NCBI RefSeq assembly: GCF_000421405.1
Contig: NZ_ATWY01000007.1
Coordinates: 97,142 to 161,141 of the forward strand
Length of the DNA: 64,000 nt
Origin: Butyrivibrio sp. NC2007
Lineage (GTDB): Bacteria; Bacillota; Clostridia; Lachnospirales; Lachnospiraceae
Direction of reading: 5' to 3'
Below the pieces are notes generated by a model, which searched no databases, was not told the DNA's origin, and saw nothing but the letters and a program-made list of their open reading frames with translations. Shown here piece after piece: positions 36,467 to 44,033 of the stretch. Position numbers and translations under genes: made by a program. The first letter of the stretch is position 1. Each line of letters starts with the position of its first letter.

Positions 36467-36788
36467 AGGCATGTTGGAATAGCGCCTTGAGCATGCAGAA
36501 CTCATGTCCCAGGGACGATGAAGTACGATATTGCCACAGATTTCGGATAGGAGTAGCCCCTTATGCAAGCTTTTTTCATGTCCCGGGGACGAAATCTTCT
36601 AAAATTGCCACAGATTTCGGATAGGAGTAGCTCCTTATGCAAGCTTTTATCATGTCCCTGGGACGATATCTTCTGATATTGCCACAGATTTTGGATAGGA
36701 GTAGCTCCTTATGCAAGCTTTTATCATGTCCCGAAGCCGATATCTTCTGATTTGCCACAGATTTCAGGCATGTCCTAGCTGGGTTTGT
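36467..36788 (+). repeat. Tandem array A: 74-bp units, three full plus partial copies
   Basis: GCCACAGATTT starts units at 36533, 36607, 36681 and 36754 (74, 74 and 73 bp apart). Each full unit carries TATGCAAGC (36562, 36636, 36710) followed 15 nt later by CATGTCCC; a degenerate unit precedes them (CATGTCCC at 36503, in register). The last copy is cut short after GCCACAGATTTC and meets TGTGGC, forming the centre of the palindrome. The period is not a multiple of three and no continuous ORF exists. Confidence 0.9.
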
Positions 36789-37232
36789 GGCAGGAAGGGG
36801 AGTTTGAGACCTTGTGACATGTAAAAGACTTGCATACAACCTGATTTCTGGATGATTTTTATGGCAGGGAGGGGGGTTAGAAGCCTTGTGACATGTAAAA
36901 GGCTTGCATACAACCTGATTTCTGGATGATTTTTATGGCAGGAAGGGGAGTTTGAGGCCTTGTGACATGTAAAAGGCTTGCATACAACCTGATTTCTGAA
37001 TGATTTTTATGGCAGGAAGGAGTATTAGAAGCCTTATGACATGTAAAAGGCTTGCATACAACCTGATTTCTCGATGATTTTTATGGCAGGGAGGAGTATT
37101 AGAAGCCTTTTGACATGTAAAAGGCTTGTGTACAAGCTGATTTCTGGATGATTTTTATGGCAGGGAGGGGTATTAGAAGCCTTTTGACATGTAAAAGACT
37201 TGCATACAACCTGATTTCCGGATACACAAGGT
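36789..37232 (-). repeat. Tandem array B: six 74-bp units in inverted orientation
   Basis: GGCAGG starts units at 36789, 36863, 36937, 37011, 37085 and 37159, exactly 74 bp apart. Each carries GACATGTAAAAG (36816, 36890, 36964, 37038, 37112, 37186) and GCTTGCATACAAC or a close variant. Reverse-complemented, the unit aligns to array A without gaps: GCCA at 1-4, TATGCAAGC at 30-38 and CATGTC at 45-50 fall at identical positions, so A and B are diverged inverted copies of one repeat. Confidence 0.9.
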
Positions 37233-37240
37233 TCATGTCA

Positions 37241-37372
37241 GCCCCGCTTAGTGACCATAATGTACAGATAGATACCGGAGTCAAGTGACAGTACGCTGGG
37301 CGCCGCTTTTTGGCGCCCGGGCAGCGCTTGGCTCCGGTATTTATCTGGACTACAATCCCTAAGCTGCGGGGC
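37241..37372 (-). repeat. Right foldable arm, inverted copy of the left arm
   Basis: A 132-nt inverted homologue of 36338-36466. The apex region (37287-37324) matches the left arm at 36 of 38 positions, and the two differences are compensatory, turning an A-T pair into G-C. The lower stem has entirely different bases (ATACCGGAG / CTCCGGTAT instead of AAGGATGCA / TGCATCCTT) yet still pairs. The outer stem GCCCCGCTTAG / CTAAG-CT-GCGGGGC is followed on the plus strand by TTTTTGTT and could also terminate transcription. Confidence 0.75.
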
Positions 37373-37537
37373 TTTTTGTTCTTCTTTGCAAGCCTAAATA
37401 TCAAATGCTGACATAAGGTTAAAAAACTATAAACTTCGGACAAATCAGTCTAAATACTTTTACTTACTCCTTAGCTAGAATCAGTATTGTAAACAACGAA
37501 AGGGCCCATAAGGAAAGGGCCAAATAAGGAGGATAAT

Positions 37538-38584
37538 ATGAAGAAAAGATTAGTTAGTTCGATTCTGTGTGCAGCTATGGTTGCTGCAACAATCGCAGGC
37601 TGTGGAAGCGCTGCTCCTGAGACTGCAGCTACAACTGCTCCTGCTACAACTGTTGAAGAGGCTGAGACACCTAAGGCAGATGCTCCTGCTACAGATGATG
37701 CAGGAAGCGAGAAGCTCGTAGTTGGCTTTGCACAGATCGGACAGGAGTCAGGCTGGAGAGATGCTGAGACAATGTCAATTCAGACATATGCTGCAGAGCA
37801 TACAGATACAGTTGAACTCAAGTTTGCTGACGCTCAGCAGAAGCAGGAGAACCAGATCAAGGCTATCAAGAGCTTCATCGAGCAGGATGTTGATGTTATT
37901 GGACTTGCACCTGTAGTTGAGACAGGATGGGATCAGGTATTTGCAGAGGCACAGGATGCTGGAATCCCTATCATTCTTCTTGACAGAACAGCTGATGTAG
38001 ATGAGAGCCTTTATGCTACATTCATCGGTTCAGACTTCATCGAAGAAGGTAAGGAAGCTGCTAAGCAGATGGCTGAACTCATCGGTGGAAAGGGTAAGAT
38101 CGTAGAGCTTGAGGGAACAGTTGGTGCTTCTGCTGCAACAGACAGAAAGACAGGTTTCGACGAGGAGATCGCTGCTAACTATCCAGATATCGAGATCGTA
38201 GCATCACAGACAGGTGACTTCACAAGAGCACAGGGTAAGGAAGTTATGGAGTCATTCCTTAAGTCAAATCCTGATATCGTTGGCGTATATGCACACAATG
38301 ATGACATGGCACTTGGCGCAATCGAAGCTATCAAAGAAGCAGGCCTTAAGCCCGGCGAAGATATCGTAACAGTATCTGTTGACGGTGTTAAGGGAATCTT
38401 CGAGGCTATGGTAGCAGGCGAGGCTAACTGCACAGTAGAGTGCAATCCTCTCCTTGGACCACTCTTCTTTGAGACAGCTGCTAAGCTTAAGAACGGCGAA
38501 ACAGTTGAGAAGTGGGTTAAGTCAGTTGACGGCGTATTCACATCAGATATTGCTGCGGACGTTATCGATTCAAGAGCTTATTGA
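37538..38584 (+). CDS. ytfQ: Sugar ABC transporter substrate-binding lipoprotein, YtfQ (galactofuranose) type
   Basis: A 348-residue lipoprotein with signal, lipobox (IAGC) and Ala/Thr linker. The mature part is very close to E. coli YtfQ in recognisable blocks: VGFAQIGQESGWRDAET, ADAQQKQENQIKAIKSF, APVVETGWDQV, VELEGTVGASAATDRKTGF, YAHNDDMALGAIEAIKEAGL. It should bind a hexose such as galactofuranose outside the cell. AAGGAGG precedes ATG37538. First gene of the transporter operon; a hairpin separates it from the ATPase gene. The substrate is inferred from the YtfQ likeness. Confidence 0.9.
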   Translation: MKKRLVSSILCAAMVAATIAGCGSAAPETAATTAPATTVEEAETPKADAPATDDAGSEKLVVGFAQIGQESGWRDAETMSIQTYAAEHTDTVELKFADAQQKQENQIKAIKSFIEQDVDVIGLAPVVETGWDQVFAEAQDAGIPIILLDRTADVDESLYATFIGSDFIEEGKEAAKQMAELIGGKGKIVELEGTVGASAATDRKTGFDEEIAANYPDIEIVASQTGDFTRAQGKEVMESFLKSNPDIVGVYAHNDDMALGAIEAIKEAGLKPGEDIVTVSVDGVKGIFEAMVAGEANCTVECNPLLGPLFFETAAKLKNGETVEKWVKSVDGVFTSDIAADVIDSRAY

Positions 38585-38606
38585 TCAGTAAAGAGTTAGT
38601 AAGAAT

Positions 38607-38640
38607 AATCCGCTCCGTTACACTCCGGAGCGGATTTTTT
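38607..38640 (+). terminator. Hairpin between YtfQ-type and YtfR-type genes
   Basis: AATCCGCTCCG and CGGAGCGGATT form an 11-bp stem followed by T4. The downstream ribosome site AAAGGAGG begins at once, so read-through must feed the rest of the operon. Confidence 0.85.
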
Positions 38641-38654
38641 AAAGGAGGAGAAGG

Positions 38655-40181
38655 GTGAGCGGTCAGACAAAACTCTTAACAATGGAAGGCATATCCAAGA
38701 CCTTTGGTAAAGCGGTAATTGCCTTAAATAACGTACAGTTCGAACTTGAGGCCGGAGAAATCCATGCTCTTCTGGGCGAGAACGGTGCAGGAAAATCCAC
38801 ACTTATAAAAGTACTTACGGGTGTTGAGGAGAGAGATGAGGGAGAGGTTTTTCTTGAGGGGAAAAAGATCCATCCCAAATCCACAAATGAGGCTCAGCAG
38901 GTGGGTATATCAACGGTTTATCAGGAGGTAAATCTTTGCCCGAACCTGTCTGTTGCGGAAAATATCTATATCGGAAGAGCTCCAAAGACGAAGATGGGAG
39001 CAATTGACTGGGCAGCTATGAGCAGAGATGCAAAAGAGCTCCTTAAGAAATTTGATCTGCACCTTGATGTAAGTAAGAAGCTCGAAAACTATTCAGTAGC
39101 TATTCAGCAGATGGTTGCCATAGCAAGAGCCAGCGACATTAAGGCAAAGGTGCTTATATTGGACGAGCCCACAAGCTCTTTGTCCAAGGTAGAAGTAGAT
39201 AAGCTCTTTGAGATCATGAGAAGGCTTAAAGCAGAAGGCATGGGAATCATATTTGTAACTCATTTCCTTGATCAGGTATATGAGGTTACAGACAGGATCA
39301 CAGTCCTTAGAAACGGCACTTATGTAGGTACATACAAGACAGCTGAACTTCCAAGAATGGAGCTTGTATCAAAGATGATCGGTAAGGACTATGCAGTCCT
39401 TAATCAGTCTCTTAAGGAAGGTCAGGCAGAAAAAGAGGGAACAAGAACAGGCGATGAGCTGATTTCCATGAAAGGTGTATCACACCAGGGAAGCATATCC
39501 GGAATGGACCTCTCGATTTCAAAGGGAGAGGTACTTGGTCTTTCAGGCCTTCTTGGTTCAGGAAGATCGGAGACAGCAAGAGTACTGTTTGGAATAGATC
39601 AGGTAAACAGCGGTGAACTGTATATCAATGGGGAAAAGGTACACCTAAAGCATCCTATAGATGCCATCAGAAAAGACCTTGCATTTTGTCCTGAAAACAG
39701 AAAGACGGAAGGAATTATCGGGGACCTTTCAATCAGAGACAATATGGCACTTGCTCTTCAGGCAAAGAAGGGACTCTTTAAAAAGATATCAAAGAAAGAG
39801 GCCCAGAGAATTGCCGATGAGTACATAGAAAAGCTTGAGATAAAGACGCCGGATGCAGATCAGCTGATAAAGAACCTCTCCGGAGGAAATCAGCAGAAGG
39901 TGATCCTGGCAAGATGGCTTGCCACAAATCCGCAGCTTCTTATGCTGGATGAGCCCACAAGAGGTATCGATATCGGTACAAAGGCTGAGATCCAGAAGAT
40001 AGTAATAGATCTTGCAGCTCAGGGGATGGCTGTACTTTTCATATCATCAGAGCTCGACGAGGAACTCAGATGTTGCAGAAGGATCGTTGTGCTAAAAGAC
40101 ATGGAGAAAGCAGGAGAAGTAGTAGGGGACAACATCTCAGAGACAGCTGTGATGCAGATCATGGCAGGAGGAGAAAAGTAA
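38655..40181 (+). CDS. ytfR: Sugar ABC transporter ATP-binding protein, YtfR/RbsA type
   Basis: A 508-residue protein with two fused nucleotide-binding domains, typical of the RbsA/YtfR class. The first has Walker A GENGAGKST and Walker B VLILDEPTSSLSK; the second has the unusual Walker region GLLGSGRSE, signature LSGGNQQKV and Walker B LMLDEPTRGIDIG. It starts at GTG38655 behind AAAGGAGG, the only well-placed ribosome site. The stop shares its final A with the ATG of the next permease gene. Confidence 0.92.
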   Translation: MSGQTKLLTMEGISKTFGKAVIALNNVQFELEAGEIHALLGENGAGKSTLIKVLTGVEERDEGEVFLEGKKIHPKSTNEAQQVGISTVYQEVNLCPNLSVAENIYIGRAPKTKMGAIDWAAMSRDAKELLKKFDLHLDVSKKLENYSVAIQQMVAIARASDIKAKVLILDEPTSSLSKVEVDKLFEIMRRLKAEGMGIIFVTHFLDQVYEVTDRITVLRNGTYVGTYKTAELPRMELVSKMIGKDYAVLNQSLKEGQAEKEGTRTGDELISMKGVSHQGSISGMDLSISKGEVLGLSGLLGSGRSETARVLFGIDQVNSGELYINGEKVHLKHPIDAIRKDLAFCPENRKTEGIIGDLSIRDNMALALQAKKGLFKKISKKEAQRIADEYIEKLEIKTPDADQLIKNLSGGNQQKVILARWLATNPQLLMLDEPTRGIDIGTKAEIQKIVIDLAAQGMAVLFISSELDEELRCCRRIVVLKDMEKAGEVVGDNISETAVMQIMAGGEK

Positions 40182-41221
40182 TGAAAAATAAGCAATATAA
40201 AATAACGCAGAATCAGGCGTTCTGGCCTGTGATCATATTCCTGACCATCATATTGTTCAACACGATAATGACAAGAGGAGAATTCCTCTCCATATCAATA
40301 GTTGACGGACACTTCTACGGAAGAATCATTGATATCTTCAGAAACGGTGGTAAGCTCATGATCCTGGCAGCAGGTATGACCATGGTTCTTGCAACAGGCG
40401 GAACGGATATCTCTGTTGGCTCGGTAATGGCCATAAGCGGAGCCATTGCCTGCAGTATCATAAGAGGAAATCTTCTTCCGGGACTTGGCGGAAACGTAGC
40501 AGCAGCTATACTGCTTGCTGTATGTGCAGGAATCATCTGCGGACTTTGGAATGGATTTTTGGTAGCACAGATAAAGATCCAGCCTATTGTCGCAACCATG
40601 ATACTTCTTGTTGCAGGAAGAGGAATTGCACAGCTCATCACAAGCGGAAAGATCATAACCATCAATTCCGATGCGTACTATTTCATCAACGGCGGCTATA
40701 TTTTAGGACTTCCATTCCCGCTGTACATAGTTCTTTTCCTGGTTGGAATATTGCTCCTGTTCGTTCACAGAACATCCTTCGGACTGTTCCTTGAGTCCAT
40801 TGGCTGCAACTCACTGGCTTCAAAGTTTGCAGGAATCAAGGTAAACAGATACCTTCTTGCAATCTACACCATTTCAGGAGCCTTTGCTTCTGTGGCAGGA
40901 CTTATCGAGAGTGCGGGAATCAAAGGCGCTGACTGTAACAACGCAGGTCTTAACATCGAGCTTGATGCCATCCTTGCAGTAGCCATCGGCGGAACCAATC
41001 TTATGGGCGGAAGATTTTCAATATTTGCAAGTGTGATCGGAGCGCTGATCGTTCAGAGTATAACTACAACAGTTCTGGCACTTGGTGTTCCGGCAGCATA
41101 TATCAGGGTTTTGAAAGCTCTTTTGATCATAGTTATCTGCCTTTCACAGTCGGGTAAGTTCAAACTGCTTTTTGCCAAGAAGAATCTTGAAAGTAAGAAG
41201 AAGGAGGCAGTTGCACTATGA
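40181..41221 (+). CDS. ytfT: Sugar ABC transporter permease, YtfT type
   Basis: A 346-residue membrane protein of the RbsC family with about eight to ten hydrophobic segments. Family blocks include LATGGTDISVGSVMAISGAI, MILLVAGRGIAQLIT and AVAIGGTNLMGG. An open frame runs upstream inside the ATPase gene, but ATG40181 follows AGGAGGAG and gives the normal N terminus. It overlaps the upstream stop by one base and the next gene by four, so the three are translationally coupled. Confidence 0.92.
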   Translation: MKNKQYKITQNQAFWPVIIFLTIILFNTIMTRGEFLSISIVDGHFYGRIIDIFRNGGKLMILAAGMTMVLATGGTDISVGSVMAISGAIACSIIRGNLLPGLGGNVAAAILLAVCAGIICGLWNGFLVAQIKIQPIVATMILLVAGRGIAQLITSGKIITINSDAYYFINGGYILGLPFPLYIVLFLVGILLLFVHRTSFGLFLESIGCNSLASKFAGIKVNRYLLAIYTISGAFASVAGLIESAGIKGADCNNAGLNIELDAILAVAIGGTNLMGGRFSIFASVIGALIVQSITTTVLALGVPAAYIRVLKALLIIVICLSQSGKFKLLFAKKNLESKKKEAVAL

Positions 41222-42222
41222 AAGAAAAGCTGCGAATCAAAAATATATCACTTACCATGACCATAGTTCTTTTCCTGATCATGTTTATCTTCGGATCGGT
41301 CAGATACGATCATTTCTTCTCATTGTCAACGTTCCTTAATCTGTTCAATGACAATGCGTACCTGATGATCGCAGGAATTGGAATTACATTTGTACTTATT
41401 ACCGGTGGCATTGATATTTCCATCTCATCAACCATCGCCTTTACCGGAGTTTTCATGGCCTACAGCCTGCAGAAGGGTATCCCGTCTTATGTAGTCATTC
41501 CCGTAGCGCTCCTTATCGGAATCATCGTCGGCGCAGTTCAGGGAAGCCTTATCCATTACTTCAGGCTTCAGCCCTTCATTGTTACGCTGGCAGGACAGTT
41601 CCTTATGAGAGGACTGTGCGTGGTAATAAGTGAAGCTTCGATACCTATTACAGATCCTTTCTTTAAGTTTATGGCGCTTGGAAGAATACAGATAAAGCTC
41701 GGCGATTCCAAGGCACTCAACGGAAAGATATACTACTATGTTCTTATCTTTGTGGCAGTTCTTCTTATAGGTCTTTATGTACTTAAAAAGACTCCTTTCG
41801 GAAGAGCGGTATATGCCATCGGAGGAAGCGAACAGTCTGCAGAACTCATGGGACTCAATGTTGCAAGAACAAAGATTGGGGCGTATATTATAAGCAGTTT
41901 CTGCGCATCACTTGCAGGTGTAGTATTTAGTTTTTACACACTGGCAGGCTATGGACTTCAGAACATGGGAATGGAGCTGGATGCCATCTCATCAGCGGTT
42001 ATCGGCGGAACACTTCTTACGGGAGGTGTCGGCTCAGTATTCGGAACAGCCGTTGGCGCGATGATCCAGGGTATTATCCAGACAATTGTCACTTATGAGA
42101 ATCTCAATACTTGGTGGACAAAGGTTACTATTGCAGGTCTTCTTTGCTTCTTTATTGTGGTTCAGAGAATTATAGCTGTAAGAGCTGAAGCCATGAAGGG
42201 AAAAGAGCTGGCGGCAGCATAA
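41218..42222 (+). CDS. yjfF: Sugar ABC transporter permease, YjfF type
   Basis: Second permease of the importer, 334 residues, the same size as E. coli YjfF. Family blocks: LITGGIDISISSTIAFTGVF, LRLQPFI-type FRLQPFIVTLAGQFLMRG, AIGGSEQSAELMGLNV and SAVIGGTLLTGGVGSVFGT. The start overlaps the YtfT-type stop as ATGA. The presence of both permeases in this order (YtfQ-R-T-YjfF) strengthens the galactofuranose-type assignment. Confidence 0.92.
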   Translation: MKEKLRIKNISLTMTIVLFLIMFIFGSVRYDHFFSLSTFLNLFNDNAYLMIAGIGITFVLITGGIDISISSTIAFTGVFMAYSLQKGIPSYVVIPVALLIGIIVGAVQGSLIHYFRLQPFIVTLAGQFLMRGLCVVISEASIPITDPFFKFMALGRIQIKLGDSKALNGKIYYYVLIFVAVLLIGLYVLKKTPFGRAVYAIGGSEQSAELMGLNVARTKIGAYIISSFCASLAGVVFSFYTLAGYGLQNMGMELDAISSAVIGGTLLTGGVGSVFGTAVGAMIQGIIQTIVTYENLNTWWTKVTIAGLLCFFIVVQRIIAVRAEAMKGKELAAA

Positions 42223-42251
42223 ATAAACTTTGCTTAATGAGGATGAGAGTA

Positions 42252-44033
42252 ATGAATAAGTTGCAAACAGGATCAGGAATAACCAAGATACGTACTAAAC
42301 TGATCCTGTCGCAGATATTCATTGCCCTCATCCCTTTTGTTTTGCTGGGAATCGTGGGAGTTTTGTTCTCAATCCGCGAAGCTAGGAAAAATGTGACCCA
42401 GCGCACATCACAGACGGTAATACAGGTCAGTCAGACTCTTGATACCTATATGGAGGATCTGGACAAGCTGGTTCTTACGGTATCAGATGAGATCGCAGCA
42501 GCGGACCTTGGTGATGACTGGGATCAAGAAGCCATGATCGTAAGCAGGTCAATGCAGAACATCATGGGCAGATACGACGAGATTGCCGGTATGCTATATG
42601 CTGATTCCAATGACAGATATATCAGCACCGGTATCACCAGAATATCTAGGGATTCTTTTCAAAAAGAGAACTGGTACAAGGTGGCTTTATCAGACCCTGA
42701 TAAGAGTCACAAGATCAGTACGGTCACAGGAAGAAACATCACTACGGACGTAGGTTACTCGGTGGACGATGTCTTTTCCATTGTAAAGGCCGTTAAGGAC
42801 AAGGAAACAGGGGAAGCCAGGGGCGTGCTTCTTATGGATATAGGGCACAGTATCATTTCCTCAGCCATCAGAGAATCCCAACAAGGCGGCGAGGGATTTG
42901 TTTTCGTGCTGGATGAAGAGGACCACATGGTCTATACTCCCATAAATCAGGTAGTATACAGGATCAGACCCGAATGGCTCACCGACGAAGATGAGACCAT
43001 GACCGTCGACATAGACGGAGGAAGGTACCTTATCAGATACAAGGAGTCTGAAAAGACAGGATGGAAGACCGTTTCTGTCACCTCCTACGACGAGCTTATG
43101 GGCGACTACAACAGGATGATTGGCGTTTTTGCTGTCATTCTGGTTGCAACTCTTTTATTGGTTCAATATCTTTCAATCAGGGTTTCAGACAATATCACAA
43201 GACCCATCAAGCACCTTAGAAACCTTATGATGCAGACGGAAGAAGGAAATCTGTCCCTAAGGTTTGAAAGTAACTCACGCGATGAGATTGCAGACCTTGG
43301 CATGAGCTTTAACCATATGATCGTGAAGATCCGAGAGCTTTTGGACAGAGTAAGACATGAAGAAGATCTTAAGAGGAAGGCTGAGCTGAAGATAGTTCAG
43401 GAACAGTTCAAGCCTCACTTTCTATATAATACACTGGACACCATCAACTGGATGGCCAGAGAGCACGGGGCAAAAGACATTGTCAGTCTCGTAGATGCCC
43501 TGACCAATGTATTCAGGATAAGCCTTAGCCACGGCAAGGACTATATCACCATCAGAGAAGAGATCAATTATATTTCCAGCTATCTCTATGTACAAAAAAC
43601 CAGATATGAAGATAAGCTCTTATTTGAAATTGATGCGGACGAGGACTGCATGCAGAGGCAGGTGCCAAAGCTGATTCTTCAGCCCCTTGTTGAGAATGCC
43701 ATCTACCACGGCATTAAGCTTAAGAGGGGTACGGGACACATCAATATTTCTGTGCATCGTATCGACGACAGGATCTGCATGAGTGTTGAGGACGACGGAA
43801 AGGGAATGGATGAAAATACCAGAGATTCCTTAAGGGACCTTCTAAAGACCGGCGAGCGCACAGATGATGTGAAGGTGGATGACAATCAGAGCTTTGGACT
43901 CTTTTACGTAAAAGAGAGACTCCAGCAAAGATACAGGGATAACTACAGCGTAGAGGTTGAGAGTACTCAGGATATCGGCACACGCATATCCATATACATA
44001 CCTTTTTTTGAAGAGGAGACCGGTGTAATCTGA
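42252..44033 (+). CDS. Membrane sensor histidine kinase, YesM type (HisKA_7TM-less, dCache-HAMP-His_kinase)
   Basis: A 593-residue kinase. A membrane helix at about 20-40, an extracytoplasmic sensor of about 240 residues, a second helix near 295, a HAMP segment, then the YesM-type His box VQEQFKPHFLYNTLDTINWM and an ATPase domain with PLVENAIYHGIK, DDGKGM and a GLFYVKERL lid. It should phosphorylate the YesN-type regulator at 35098. ATG42252 fits the GAGGATGAG site best; ATG42237 and ATG42243 are in frame but badly spaced. The stop shares a base with the start of the two-domain binding protein, its probable co-receptor. Confidence 0.9.
   Translation: MNKLQTGSGITKIRTKLILSQIFIALIPFVLLGIVGVLFSIREARKNVTQRTSQTVIQVSQTLDTYMEDLDKLVLTVSDEIAAADLGDDWDQEAMIVSRSMQNIMGRYDEIAGMLYADSNDRYISTGITRISRDSFQKENWYKVALSDPDKSHKISTVTGRNITTDVGYSVDDVFSIVKAVKDKETGEARGVLLMDIGHSIISSAIRESQQGGEGFVFVLDEEDHMVYTPINQVVYRIRPEWLTDEDETMTVDIDGGRYLIRYKESEKTGWKTVSVTSYDELMGDYNRMIGVFAVILVATLLLVQYLSIRVSDNITRPIKHLRNLMMQTEEGNLSLRFESNSRDEIADLGMSFNHMIVKIRELLDRVRHEEDLKRKAELKIVQEQFKPHFLYNTLDTINWMAREHGAKDIVSLVDALTNVFRISLSHGKDYITIREEINYISSYLYVQKTRYEDKLLFEIDADEDCMQRQVPKLILQPLVENAIYHGIKLKRGTGHINISVHRIDDRICMSVEDDGKGMDENTRDSLRDLLKTGERTDDVKVDDNQSFGLFYVKERLQQRYRDNYSVEVESTQDIGTRISIYIPFFEEETGVI

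Noticed and set aside
36500..36740. Link between GTCCCGGGGAC in array A and the 33-bp repeats (CCCCGGGGACGG) at 51-61 kb
   Set aside because: The shared stretch is short and self-complementary; flanks do not align, so common origin is not supported.
36467..37232. CRISPR array
   Set aside because: Units are 74 bp and similar along their whole length with no unique spacers; the two halves are inverted and no cas genes are present.
36299..37443. Short ORFs across the 74-bp arrays
   Set aside because: The period is not a multiple of three, the frames have no ribosome sites, and they follow repeat boundaries.
40070..40180. Upstream start of the YtfT-type permease
   Set aside because: It overlaps the ATPase gene by over 100 nt with no ribosome site; ATG40181 fits AGGAGGAG and family length.
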